This document shows, one piece after another, positions 8,647-17,750 of a DNA stretch of 64,000 nucleotides; position 1 is the stretch's first letter; each line of letters opens with the position of its first letter. The position numbers were made by a program, and so were the translations under genes. The stretch is from Marinobacter caseinilyticus (GTDB lineage Bacteria > Pseudomonadota > Gammaproteobacteria > Pseudomonadales > Oleiphilaceae). Under the pieces are notes generated by a model, which was not told the origin of the DNA, did not search any database, and saw only the letters and a list, made by a program, of their open reading frames with translations. Location: positions 1-64,000 of the forward strand of contig NZ_WUQJ01000006.1 in the NCBI RefSeq assembly GCF_011074955.1, given 5' to 3'.

Positions 8647-10362
8647 TCACGACGAGCAACTATAGTGCGACGACCCACCGACGCCAAAGAGTTCCATCGG
8701 CTTCAGCCTGTAATATTTTTCTTCCACGTCTTTCGACTGCTCGGCGTATGGCTGGGTCATGACTTCCTGCAACTCTCGCAGCAACGAATAGTCCCCCGCT
8801 GCCGCTTGCTGATACGCCGGCACAACAAGCCACTCCCGCAGGCTGTATTTTGGATTGACGAGCTTCATCTGACGGGACAGCTCCTCACGAGAGTGAGGTT
8901 CAGTGAGCGATTTCCATTTTGTGAGCCACTGCGACCAGAGCCTGTCCATGTTTTCCGGGTCTGCAACGTACGTTGAACGCCTGTAGAAGCTGTTTTTAAG
9001 CGGGCCGATGTCATCAGGCACACTCGAGAGTTCGCGAAAGAAAATGGTGTAATCAACCGGCGTGTTAGCCATCAAGGATTTGAGCTCGCTCAACAAGGTC
9101 ACGTCAAAAGTGGCAAGTCCAAGTTTGGAAGCCCACATTTTCTCCAGTTGCGCCCGCATCACTTTTGGAAAATCCTGTTGAATCTCATCAAGCTGTTGCA
9201 GATAGTCCAGATCTTCGGCCAGCAATGGCTTTAGCGCCGAACAAAACATCTGGAAGTTGCGCTCGGCTGCCACCGGTTGATTCAGGAACGAGAAGTGATG
9301 TCCGCCACCCGTCCACGGCTGGTACTGCGGATCAAAAACATCACAGAATCCGAAGGGACCGTAGTCGAGCGTGAAGCCGCCGGCTGCACAGTTATCACTA
9401 TTAAAGTTGCCCTGACAGTAGCCAACGCGGATCCAGTTAGCCACGAGCGATGTGAGCCGGCTGCGGAATTCGCGCGCAATCTGCACCGCTTTCTCGGCGG
9501 TGGCCAGTGTTTGGTCGATGACGTCACCGTACTCACGATCGATCAAGTGCAACACAATTTTCTCGAGCTCCTCCATGGCCCGGGGCTGCTCCCTCTTGCG
9601 GGCTCGGCGGCTGAAGAGCTCGAGTTGGCCGACCCGAATAAATGACGGTGCGACGCGCGTCGAGATGGCGACTGGCTCCAATACCAACACGTCTGGATTG
9701 GTCGAGCGTGAGCCTTCGGAGTACCACGGCCGCCTGGCCTTCTCTGTTTTTGAAACGTACAAACTGAGCGACCGTGACGTTGGCACTCCAAGCGCGTGCA
9801 TGTGTTCCTGTGCCAGGAACTCCCGGACACTCGACCGCAGAACAGCCCGGCCGTCCGCGCCGCGGCAGTAGGGTGTCCGGCCGCCACCTTTTAGCTGCAT
9901 TTCCCAGCGCTGGCCGTTAATGACGGCCTCAAGCACTGAAATTGCGCGACCGTCGCCGTATCCGTTGCCGGTTTGAAACGGGCACTGTTGGGTGTATTCG
10001 GTGCCGAAGATGGAAAGTGCATAACCGCACGCCCACCCAACCTTGCGCATTGGCTCCGGAACGTGCGATAGGTCGGCGGAGAACACGCGCATAAAGTCGT
10101 TCGACCGCGCCATGCTGTCGGCGAAGCCCAGCTCATGAAACAAGTCTTGGCTGTGGGTGACGTATTCAGGGTTTTCGATCGGTGTGGGTTTGACCGGAAC
10201 GTAGTGGCCCGAGAAGACTTGTCGCGGTGCGTGGTCGGCTCCGTTTGCATTCCCCTCAGGGTCACAGTTGAGAGTGTCCACGAGCGAATAGTCTGCCAAC
10301 GTGGCGAGATCGTCGAGGGTCGTGACTTTGGTGGGTGTTTCCCGGGACAGTTGTTTTAACAT
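8647..10362 (-). CDS. selO: Protein adenylyltransferase SelO (YdiU/UPF0061)
   Basis: A 571-residue pseudokinase-fold enzyme that transfers AMP to protein hydroxyl groups during redox stress (family knowledge). Family hallmarks are visible: [39 protein letters not shown], and the metal-binding [12 protein letters not shown] with [13 protein letters not shown] near residue 333. The protein ends in YSCSS. That cysteine stands where some relatives carry selenocysteine and is thought to make a redox bond. It is about 90 residues longer than the E. coli protein. A clear GAGGAG precedes the ATG. It is apparently monocistronic. Confidence 0.95.
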   Translation of the reverse strand: MLKQLSRETPTKVTTLDDLATLADYSLVDTLNCDPEGNANGADHAPRQVFSGHYVPVKPTPIENPEYVTHSQDLFHELGFADSMARSNDFMRVFSADLSHVPEPMRKVGWACGYALSIFGTEYTQQCPFQTGNGYGDGRAISVLEAVINGQRWEMQLKGGGRTPYCRGADGRAVLRSSVREFLAQEHMHALGVPTSRSLSLYVSKTEKARRPWYSEGSRSTNPDVLVLEPVAISTRVAPSFIRVGQLELFSRRARKREQPRAMEELEKIVLHLIDREYGDVIDQTLATAEKAVQIAREFRSRLTSLVANWIRVGYCQGNFNSDNCAAGGFTLDYGPFGFCDVFDPQYQPWTGGGHHFSFLNQPVAAERNFQMFCSALKPLLAEDLDYLQQLDEIQQDFPKVMRAQLEKMWASKLGLATFDVTLLSELKSLMANTPVDYTIFFRELSSVPDDIGPLKNSFYRRSTYVADPENMDRLWSQWLTKWKSLTEPHSREELSRQMKLVNPKYSLREWLVVPAYQQAAAGDYSLLRELQEVMTQPYAEQSKDVEEKYYRLKPMELFGVGGSSHYSCSS

Positions 10363-10451
10363 AGGGACTCCTCGTGACCAAATGTGGTGCGTATTTCGGG
10401 AAAATTCAAATTACCCTCCAGGAAGATAACCAATTGCGGCTGTACTAGTCA

Positions 10452-11070
10452 TCAAAACTCCACTACCGATTCCTGAGCACCGCTAACTATTGCGATAACT
10501 CGCCTGGACACACCCTGTTCACTCATGACTGGCGAATAATGGGCATCCAACAAGACGTTGTGTCCACGGGCATGAACTGAATCGCCCCGCTTCACATTTC
10601 CGGTCACCAGGTCCCACGAGAATTTGATGTAATCTTCGCTTTTGGCGTAATCACTGGTGCAAAAAATCCGGTGATGCTGGCCAATAAAGTCCTGACGCTC
10701 CTATCCGAGCAAGCCAGGGAACCTGTGGTTTGCGCTTTCGATAATGCCATCTTGCGACATCAATAGAACTGCAACAACCTGCTCAACCGTCCGGAAATAA
10801 GACTCCAGCTCTCGAATCCTGCCCTGTGCAGCTTCAAGTGCTTCAAGGGCGGCCTGCACTTCCAGCTTGTTCGGTTGTAGAGCACCACTAAGGAGGCTCG
10901 GATCCTATCTCAAATATTCTGTGTGCTCTTCCAGCAAGAGCTTACCCATTAACCAGCCGATGTTGGCACTGATCGCCTGGCGTGTGACCGGAAAGATCCA
11001 CTGCTTTCACGGCAACTCCGTTCAGTATTTGATGGAGGTCATTACGGGGCAATGCGACTTGAGTCAGACT
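10452..11070 (-). pseudogene. Decayed PAS-domain chemoreceptor or sensor
   Basis: Three minus-strand frames, broken by stops and shifts, read as one protein. The first part includes LHQILNGVAVKAVDLSG. The next contains a helical LEVQAALEALEAAQGRIREL leading into SYFRTVEQVVAVLLMSQDG. After a stop and frame change come ERQDFIGQHHRIFC, SWDLVTGNVKRGD and LLDAHYSPVMSEQG. The last segments match a PAS domain of the type found in aerotaxis and methyl-accepting chemotaxis proteins. No downstream signalling domain remains, so this is a relic. Confidence 0.6.
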
Positions 11071-11280
11071 TGAAAAAATCCGAGTGAGCATCGGATGTAG
11101 TCGGGTCTCAGGGTAAATCCGTTGGTTTTTTTGACTTTTGAGTTACTCAAAGGTGCTAAGTAATAGAAAACACCCACAAACGACTTCGTGATGAAAAGAC
11201 TTCTCCCAGCAAGGCTTTGCCGATAAAATTGATAGGGCCGGGTCGGCAAACACAGAACAGACCTCTAAAAATTAGACTTA

Positions 11281-11302
11281 CGACGACGCATCCGCATCGT
11301 CG
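11281..11302. repeat. Imperfect hairpin upstream of the PGA-like operon
   Basis: CGACGACGC and GCATCGTCG pair over nine positions with one mismatch around a 4-base loop. A moderately T-rich stretch follows on the plus strand. It may insulate the operon from upstream transcription or be a chance structure. Confidence 0.3.
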
Positions 11303-11466
11303 GTTATTTCCTTGTCTTCCCTCCTAACCCTCAGTATTTCGCAGAGTAATCTGGCAATTTCCCCTGCTACTGGCTAGCATCACTGCTTCTGTAAGTGGGT
11401 TCGCATGCGCAAGTTATTCGCCCGTACGCCGCCCTACCGATCGACCAAACATGTGTAGAGCAGCGA

Positions 11467-14151
11467 ATGCCAGTATCCGCAGATCCGATATTAAAAACGC
11501 CGTTTGGGATAATAATCCTGATTGCCAGTTTAACCGTTTTTTGCCTGTCATCTTTGGGCCAGCCAACCAATTGGTTGTTGCACGATATCTTGATTGGCGA
11601 CCTGGGTTTAAAGGCAATTCCAAAAGAACGGCCGCTGCTGGTTAAAATGAACACGGAATCCGACTTCGCTTCTGGTCTGGAAACTCTGGTCGACCAACTT
11701 AGTGTTCTAAACGCCCGGGAGATTATTCTGCTGCCTCCTCTCAGCCAAGCCCCACTTCCCGGTGTTACCGAGCAACATCCGAGCACCAAGGTAACTCGCG
11801 CGATGGATACTTCATCCTGCGATGTTTCAGACGCAGGCCAATTGACGACGAACCCACAAACGCCTCAGCTCGCAACTGTAGTACCTCGATTCGCTTACGG
11901 CGCGCACCGCTTCATTCCGCCCTTAAGCAATCACGGATGTGTCGGTTACTCAGAATCTCCGATATTGTCCGATCATCAATCGGTCAACTTTCTATACCTA
12001 AACGCAGGTTTACCGTTGGTTGGCGCGGAGCAGGTCAGATCGGGTGCACTCATCCCGGAGCTGGTGGCCGCAAAAACCGTGTTGATCGGCGCCGTTGAAC
12101 CGCATTTTGCTTCGTCTTTCCGCACCCCGACCACCGATGGAACCCTCTCCTACCTCCAGTTACAGGGGCTTATCTGGGAAACCCAAGTCAACCAGGCCGC
12201 CGTTTTACCAACGCCCATGTGGCAGACGCTATTGGCTGTTTTCTTGCTCACTTGTTTCAATCTGCTGATTTTCCAGCCGCTGACGACCAGGCAAGCCCTC
12301 GCCGTCAGCACAATCCTGGTCGCGGCGATTTTGACGCTTGCAGCCTTCCTGTTGAAAGCCCGGTTTCAGGTGTTGCCCGTTACTGAGCTTGGCCTTTCTC
12401 AAATTGCCTGCCTCGTTTTTATTCGGCAAATCAGGTGGAGCCGCATCGATAAGGCCATGGAATCCATGCTGACAGAGGCTCAAAGCCTCTTGGCTGAAAG
12501 ACTCACGCCAACGGAATTCCATCAGACCGAAAATCCCTGGTCGCAGATCATTGTGTTGATTAACCAACAGCTGAACCTGAACCGGTCAATCCTGCTTGAG
12601 AAAGTACCCCAGGATCACCGGGTAAGAGAAATTCAAGCTCTGAACTGTTCTCTGGACCATATCGCCGAGAAACGTCGAGACTACCAGCGGAAGCCATACA
12701 GCGATGCGATAGAATTGGCGGGCCCGCTGCAATTGACAGGAACCTATTTCAAGGACGTGACAGAGGGCGAACTTGAGTACATCGCGCCTCTGATGTTCGG
12801 CAACCAGATCCTGGGGTTTTGGGCGTTAACAGTGAAAACCGATGCCCAGTGGAATCGGGAGGCTTTTGAGCACAACATCGCGAACTTCAGTCGTCAAATT
12901 GCGGAACTGGTTTACCATCGGGATCAATGGCAGCGAGATCAACGACGAAACAAGAGTAAAAGTCACAGCATCCTCACGCTTCAGGGTGGTCGCCAGGTTC
13001 ATACAGAGTTGGAAGGTGCACTTTTCTTGCTGCAAAAGAGACTTGATGAACTGGAGGATGTTTTCTCCGGGCTCAGCTCTGCGGCAGTGCTCTTCAACCT
13101 CTTCGGTCAGATCAAGCTGGTTAACCACAGGATGGAATCCCTTGCCAATCAGGCAGGACTGACACTTTACAAAACAACAGCTGTTGAGCTGCTCAGTCAC
13201 CTCTGTGAAATTTCTCTGGACGCTGCCCGGCGACACTTGCGCCACGTGACCCTGAAACAGTTACCGGTCACTCTGACCGTGCGGCGTATGATTCCGGACA
13301 AACGGTTCGTGCTGAATATGCGCCCTATCAGGCCGGATGCCGACACCCAAGTCGGGGACCTGAACGCCCGAGAAGTGGAACCTTTTGAACTGGTGGGCAT
13401 CCTTTTTGAGCTGGTGGACGTATCCCATACAGAACAACTGCTGTTCCTCAGGGACGATCTCTACGGACAGTTTGCCCGGGAACTGAAAAACCAACTGAAC
13501 AGAATTACTTTAGCCGTTACCCAAATCGCCAGGCTTAATGACGCCGATCCCCAGCGTCCGGTGCTGGTGGATACAGTGGATCAATCGGTATCGCTGAGCG
13601 TGCAGTTGTTGGAAAATCTCGGCAAGAAATACCGCAACGATAACGAGGACAGTGATTTTAAAATGACCGCGCCGGTAAACGCTATTCGCGTTCTCCAGGA
13701 AGCCGAGACAGCCTGCAGCAAGCTACTAGAGCGTAGCCGTGTGACGTTTAAAAAGCAGTTTCCCATTTCCACCAACCTCATTTCGGTGGATGGCGAACGC
13801 CTCAAACTAGTCATCCTGAGCATCATTGAACTGCTGGCAAAAGATGGAGTCCCCGACAGTCAGATCACGATCATGATTAAAGAGCAGTCGCGGGATGGCA
13901 AATTGCAGACCTGTATTTTTTTCAATAATGAAGGCTACGGAATGCCCCAAAGTACGCTGGACGCGATCTTGGCCAGGGACGCTTCCATGCTGCTTGGCAG
14001 CTCGGATCAGGTAGAACACTGTATTGGCATCCTGCGCACGGTCGAGTATTACGGCGGCACTTTTACCGTTCAGAGTGAGGTAGGAAATGGTTTCAGGATT
14101 TCTCTGTGTTTCCGGGGCGTCAAGCTTTTGGAAAGCGACGAAGAACGCTGA
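11467..14151 (+). CDS. CHASE2 sensor with a degenerate histidine-kinase core
   Basis: About 894 residues from an ATG at 11467; a GTG at 11395 would add 24. After an N-terminal membrane segment comes a periplasmic CHASE2-like domain (LVAAKTVLIGAVEP, then TPTTDGTLSYLQLQG). Three closely spaced membrane helices follow, numbered from the GTG at about 271-344, then a linker, a PAS-like region and a kinase-like C-terminus. The phosphoacceptor box reads FARELKNQLNRI, so arginine replaces the histidine of the usual SHELRTPL. The ATPase domain keeps NNEGYGMP and YYGGTFTVQSEVGNGF, but the N-box reads SIIELLAKDG. It probably does not autophosphorylate in the standard way. It is the first gene of the tight seven-gene operon, 8 bases before a lone receiver-domain gene. 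Confidence 0.75.
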   Translation: MPVSADPILKTPFGIIILIASLTVFCLSSLGQPTNWLLHDILIGDLGLKAIPKERPLLVKMNTESDFASGLETLVDQLSVLNAREIILLPPLSQAPLPGVTEQHPSTKVTRAMDTSSCDVSDAGQLTTNPQTPQLATVVPRFAYGAHRFIPPLSNHGCVGYSESPILSDHQSVNFLYLNAGLPLVGAEQVRSGALIPELVAAKTVLIGAVEPHFASSFRTPTTDGTLSYLQLQGLIWETQVNQAAVLPTPMWQTLLAVFLLTCFNLLIFQPLTTRQALAVSTILVAAILTLAAFLLKARFQVLPVTELGLSQIACLVFIRQIRWSRIDKAMESMLTEAQSLLAERLTPTEFHQTENPWSQIIVLINQQLNLNRSILLEKVPQDHRVREIQALNCSLDHIAEKRRDYQRKPYSDAIELAGPLQLTGTYFKDVTEGELEYIAPLMFGNQILGFWALTVKTDAQWNREAFEHNIANFSRQIAELVYHRDQWQRDQRRNKSKSHSILTLQGGRQVHTELEGALFLLQKRLDELEDVFSGLSSAAVLFNLFGQIKLVNHRMESLANQAGLTLYKTTAVELLSHLCEISLDAARRHLRHVTLKQLPVTLTVRRMIPDKRFVLNMRPIRPDADTQVGDLNAREVEPFELVGILFELVDVSHTEQLLFLRDDLYGQFARELKNQLNRITLAVTQIARLNDADPQRPVLVDTVDQSVSLSVQLLENLGKKYRNDNEDSDFKMTAPVNAIRVLQEAETACSKLLERSRVTFKKQFPISTNLISVDGERLKLVILSIIELLAKDGVPDSQITIMIKEQSRDGKLQTCIFFNNEGYGMPQSTLDAILARDASMLLGSSDQVEHCIGILRTVEYYGGTFTVQSEVGNGFRISLCFRGVKLLESDEER

Positions 14152-14158
14152 GGTGTGA

Positions 14159-14521
14159 ATGGCCACGGTTCTTTTAATTGAGGATGACGAATTGCTCCGA
14201 GTGCTTCTGGGCTCCCATTTGGAGTCGGCGGGATTCACGGTAATTCAAGCAGAGGATGGTCTGCAGGCGCAATCGATTGGTGTCGAGTTTGACGTCGTCC
14301 TATGCGACCTCATTATGCCGAATATGGACGGTGTCAGTTTCATTGAGTGGATCAAAGCAGACCGGCCAGGAACACGAATTGTAACGTTGTCGGGGGCCGA
14401 TGACCCAAGCCTCAGAGAAAAACTTGAGGGCCTCGGCGTTGCGGAGCATTTTATTAAACCGTTATCCAGTAAACGCCTGGAAGAACTTGCCACCCGACTG
14501 AAAGCGCTTGTGAATGACTGA
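14159..14521 (+). CDS. Single-domain response regulator (REC)
   Basis: A 120-residue CheY-like receiver with all key residues: acidic pair D9/D10 (LLIEDDE), phosphoacceptor D50 (CDLIMPNMDG), S78 (VTLSGA) and K100 (FIKPL). There is no output domain. It sits between the CHASE2 kinase homologue and the PgsC-like gene and overlaps the latter by 8 bases. It is therefore likely to be made with the polymer machinery and may switch it by protein contact. The partner kinase homologue lacks its histidine, so the phosphate source is unclear. Confidence 0.93.
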   Translation: MATVLLIEDDELLRVLLGSHLESAGFTVIQAEDGLQAQSIGVEFDVVLCDLIMPNMDGVSFIEWIKADRPGTRIVTLSGADDPSLREKLEGLGVAEHFIKPLSSKRLEELATRLKALVND

Positions 14522-17500
14522 CTGGCTTCCGTTAAATATTTTTCCGCCGGGCGGTCTGGCCAGTTCAGTCATCACCACCGTCTGGGTGGGAGTCTGTGTT
14601 GTCGCATTCCTGAATCTACGATTCGGCACAACACTTTCAGGACTGGTTGTACCAGGTTACCTCATTCCTCTACTTCTGGTCCGCCCCATCAGTGCCGGCG
14701 TTGTTCTGCTCGAGGGCGTGGTGACCTATTGCCTCGGTCGCTTGCTGGCCGAGTATTTGCCTAAACGCTTCGGACTGAGCGAGTTGTTTGGCCGGGACCG
14801 TTTTTTTGCCCTCGTGCTTATCAGTGTTTTAGTACGAATCGTCTTCGACGCGTCGTTGTTGCCTCAGTTGGGAGACTTTCTGAGTTTGCGAGCTGGGATC
14901 GATTACGACTTCCAGAGCAACCTGCACAGTTTTGGTCTGATTATTGTGGCACTGATTGCGAATCAATTCTGGAACGGTGGTTTTCGACAGGGCACAGTCG
15001 CCATTTTCCTCTATTTGTCGATCACCTACATCATCGTCAGATTCGTGTTGATGGAACTGACCAACTTCAATATTAATACCCTGAGCTACATGTACGAGGA
15101 TCTGGCCAGCTCAATCCTGGCCAGTCCAAAGGCATACATCCTGCTTCTTACATCGGCGTTTATTGCATCGAGGATGAACCTGAAATACGGATGGGAGTAT
15201 AACGGCATACTGATACCTTCACTGTTGGCATTGCAGTGGTATCAGCCGGGCAAGCTTCTGGCCACCTTCGTTGAAGCGTTCGTGGTGTTGTTCGCAGCAA
15301 GAGCGTTGCTGCGATTTCCATGGCTACGAAACCACAATATCGAGGGTGCGCGGCAACTGCTTTTATTCTTCTCAATCAGTTTCGTCTATAAAATCATTCT
15401 TGGTTTTGCGTTGCTTGATTGGTCACCTGAATCAAAGATCACGGATTACTACGGTTTCGGGTATCTTCTGGCCACTTTGATGGCATTGAAGATGTACCAG
15501 AAAAATGTCGCGGTTCTGCTGACCCGCGCGTCCATTCAAACGTCTCTGACCGCAGTTTTGATAGCATCCGCGATTGGCTTCAGCCTGACTCTGCTACCAC
15601 AACCCAGTTTTCTCCTGCCAGAACAGACGGAGGATTCCAGGGTTGAACCCGTATACAGCCAGCAGCCCCTGACGTATTTCCATCGTCAACTGGCCAGATC
15701 CTTCGAATCGGATGGTCGCCGCAATTACGTCCCACCCACTGCCCTGCAGCTGGATCAAACCAGAATCGGGTTTGAACACCTCAAGCGCTACCTGAACACC
15801 CGCGCGGCCAACGATCTTCAGCAAGCGACATCCGTATTGGGTGCGGCGGGCTGGAAGCTTGAATTGATTAACGGCCGGTATCTGGTGGTGAGTGAGCAAG
15901 CTTCTGCCCGCGGCTGGGGCTGGTATGTGATTAACCTGCGTTCTGATTCGCCTCTGGCCCTGGAAGTTCCTGCCGCCCTGGACGAAACCATTGCCGCCGA
16001 AACAGCGATCTGGATGTTGCTTCAGAACGCGCCCAAAACACTTGCGGTTGCCGGCGTCAGGCGTTATCTGAATAGCGATGGTGCCAGTGATGTGCTGCTC
16101 AATCCGGCAACGAGTTTTCAGATTTTTCATCAGATATTCGGACGAGAAAACACGTTTCAGCTGAGAACCTACACGTCAGCGAATACCCGGGCGCTACTAG
16201 GCAAGCGGTCACCCGCCATCCTGTCACTGGACAATACACCCGCTCAGCTCTGGATTTCCCGACAGCTTCCTGAAGGACTGAACCTTGCTCAGATGCGAGA
16301 GCGTGTTGACGAGCTGACGGTGACCTGGCAACCGGCACCTTTTCCAAATCGACAGCGAGACACGGTGCAAGGCGGTTTTGCCGAACTGTTCATCAACCCG
16401 TTCGCTATAAAGCAATGGGCGGAATATCGCGACCTAGACTCATTGGTTTCTGTGAGCGATCAACGTCGCATCGATGGGTATCTGCAAACCTGGCTGACCG
16501 AGAGCAAATCCCTGATCGCGGAGCGTGGATCGAACAAGTACCAGACGCCGGAACTTGGCGCGCTGATATTTTTTGACGAACTGATTGTCTCGCCACTGAC
16601 TTATCTCGCGCGGCAAAACCTCTCTCAAGGCTGGCGGGGAAACTTCCGCGCCGAACTTACCAGACTCTCATTACTTGCGCAGACCTACAACTACGAGTTG
16701 ATCCACTATCACCACCCGCAAAGCCAGAGTGATTACCTGATTCTGCATGAGCCACTGTCTCGAATCACAAAGCGTCGTTTCTGGGGGACCTACGTGTTCC
16801 GGCTGGGTGCTGCCTCCCCTTTCATCATACAGGTTCCCCACCCGTTCAATGAGTTGAACACATTTGAATTGGGCACGACTTTCTTTGAGGAGTTGAAGGC
16901 AAGCGTGTTGATGATCGGAGGCGCACACACCTACGCCAACGGAGATGGCAGTAGCCATCTAACCGCCTCGGCCAATAAAGAGAGTCTGTTTAATCTGGTT
17001 TATCAGGTGCTTTTTCGTGAGGCCGGGGAATCACCACTGGCTGCCGTCCAGATCCGGGGCTTTGGCGATGCGGACACCTTGGCGGGCACCTCGGCCGATG
17101 CCATGCTGGCCGGCTACTACCCCGACACGGTTGGTTTTTGGTCAACCCCGGTGTTGAGCACCCTCAAGAGTCTGGGAGTGAGTACCGTGATGGTAGAGGG
17201 CAAGCTCCAGACCCGGGGTTACGAGGTTCCTGTCAATGCCCAGTTGCTCTATTTACCGATAGCCTCGAACAAACAGATGATGACTCTGTGGGTTGCTCCT
17301 GAGGCGCGGCGACAATTCCAGGCGACCGCCGTCGATATTCGGGAATCCGCTCGTTTTCGGAGCCTTGGCATCGAAACGATGGAAGCGCCCATTGGTCCAC
17401 AGATAGCAGAGTTGAAACCGACACCGGTGGAGATTAATTCCGTCGCAGATCGACTGAAGCCGCTGATAAAGGCCTATATCGAGAGCGAAAATGTAACCTT

Positions 17501-17750
17501 CCTGAGCACTGCGAAGACCATGTTCCCGCGGCTCAGACAGTTGCGGATTACTGACCCGAACACATTGCAGGCCTTTCTTCTGATCAGCGACCCACAAGGA
17601 AGGCTGGTGTTGGTTGCAAACCTTCAGCCTGCGCAGGCAGGCACCCTTGACCTGAGCAATGGCAAGCAAGGCATTGAAGCGATCGCCGATCAGGCGTCTT
17701 CTTTTGCCCGCAGCCGACAAACGTTTCTGATCTGGAGTCAGTCAGAATGA
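14514..17750 (+). CDS. Tandem PgsC/CapC membrane protein fused to two hydrolase-like domains
   Basis: A 1078-residue protein with two PgsC-like membrane units. Unit 1 (about 20-180) has GLVVPGYLIP at 43-52, GRDRFFALVLISVLVRIVFD and LHSFGLIIVALIAN, close to Bacillus PgsC. Unit 2 (about 205-360) repeats the pattern with NGILIPSLLA at 230-239. PgsC is the membrane partner of the ligase PgsB in poly-gamma-glutamate synthesis. A long, probably periplasmic part follows, with two copies (about 430-590 and 720-950) of a domain also found in the protein at 20175-21053. Copy 1 lacks the PH motif (LALEVPAALD); copy 2 keeps IQVPHPFNE. Bacillus PgsC is about 150 residues, so this is a duplicated and heavily extended form. 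It overlaps both neighbours (8 and 4 bases). Confidence 0.82.
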   Translation: MTDWLPLNIFPPGGLASSVITTVWVGVCVVAFLNLRFGTTLSGLVVPGYLIPLLLVRPISAGVVLLEGVVTYCLGRLLAEYLPKRFGLSELFGRDRFFALVLISVLVRIVFDASLLPQLGDFLSLRAGIDYDFQSNLHSFGLIIVALIANQFWNGGFRQGTVAIFLYLSITYIIVRFVLMELTNFNINTLSYMYEDLASSILASPKAYILLLTSAFIASRMNLKYGWEYNGILIPSLLALQWYQPGKLLATFVEAFVVLFAARALLRFPWLRNHNIEGARQLLLFFSISFVYKIILGFALLDWSPESKITDYYGFGYLLATLMALKMYQKNVAVLLTRASIQTSLTAVLIASAIGFSLTLLPQPSFLLPEQTEDSRVEPVYSQQPLTYFHRQLARSFESDGRRNYVPPTALQLDQTRIGFEHLKRYLNTRAANDLQQATSVLGAAGWKLELINGRYLVVSEQASARGWGWYVINLRSDSPLALEVPAALDETIAAETAIWMLLQNAPKTLAVAGVRRYLNSDGASDVLLNPATSFQIFHQIFGRENTFQLRTYTSANTRALLGKRSPAILSLDNTPAQLWISRQLPEGLNLAQMRERVDELTVTWQPAPFPNRQRDTVQGGFAELFINPFAIKQWAEYRDLDSLVSVSDQRRIDGYLQTWLTESKSLIAERGSNKYQTPELGALIFFDELIVSPLTYLARQNLSQGWRGNFRAELTRLSLLAQTYNYELIHYHHPQSQSDYLILHEPLSRITKRRFWGTYVFRLGAASPFIIQVPHPFNELNTFELGTTFFEELKASVLMIGGAHTYANGDGSSHLTASANKESLFNLVYQVLFREAGESPLAAVQIRGFGDADTLAGTSADAMLAGYYPDTVGFWSTPVLSTLKSLGVSTVMVEGKLQTRGYEVPVNAQLLYLPIASNKQMMTLWVAPEARRQFQATAVDIRESARFRSLGIETMEAPIGPQIAELKPTPVEINSVADRLKPLIKAYIESENVTFLSTAKTMFPRLRQLRITDPNTLQAFLLISDPQGRLVLVANLQPAQAGTLDLSNGKQGIEAIADQASSFARSRQTFLIWSQSE

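Larger units (their letters stand above)
10363..11466. other. Gap with a PAS remnant, upstream of the PGA-like operon
   Basis: The left half holds the decayed PAS reading frames listed separately. The right half (about 10870-11466) contains the presumed promoter of the large operon and an imperfect hairpin at 11281-11302. I found no convincing sigma-70 promoter by eye. Confidence 0.4.
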
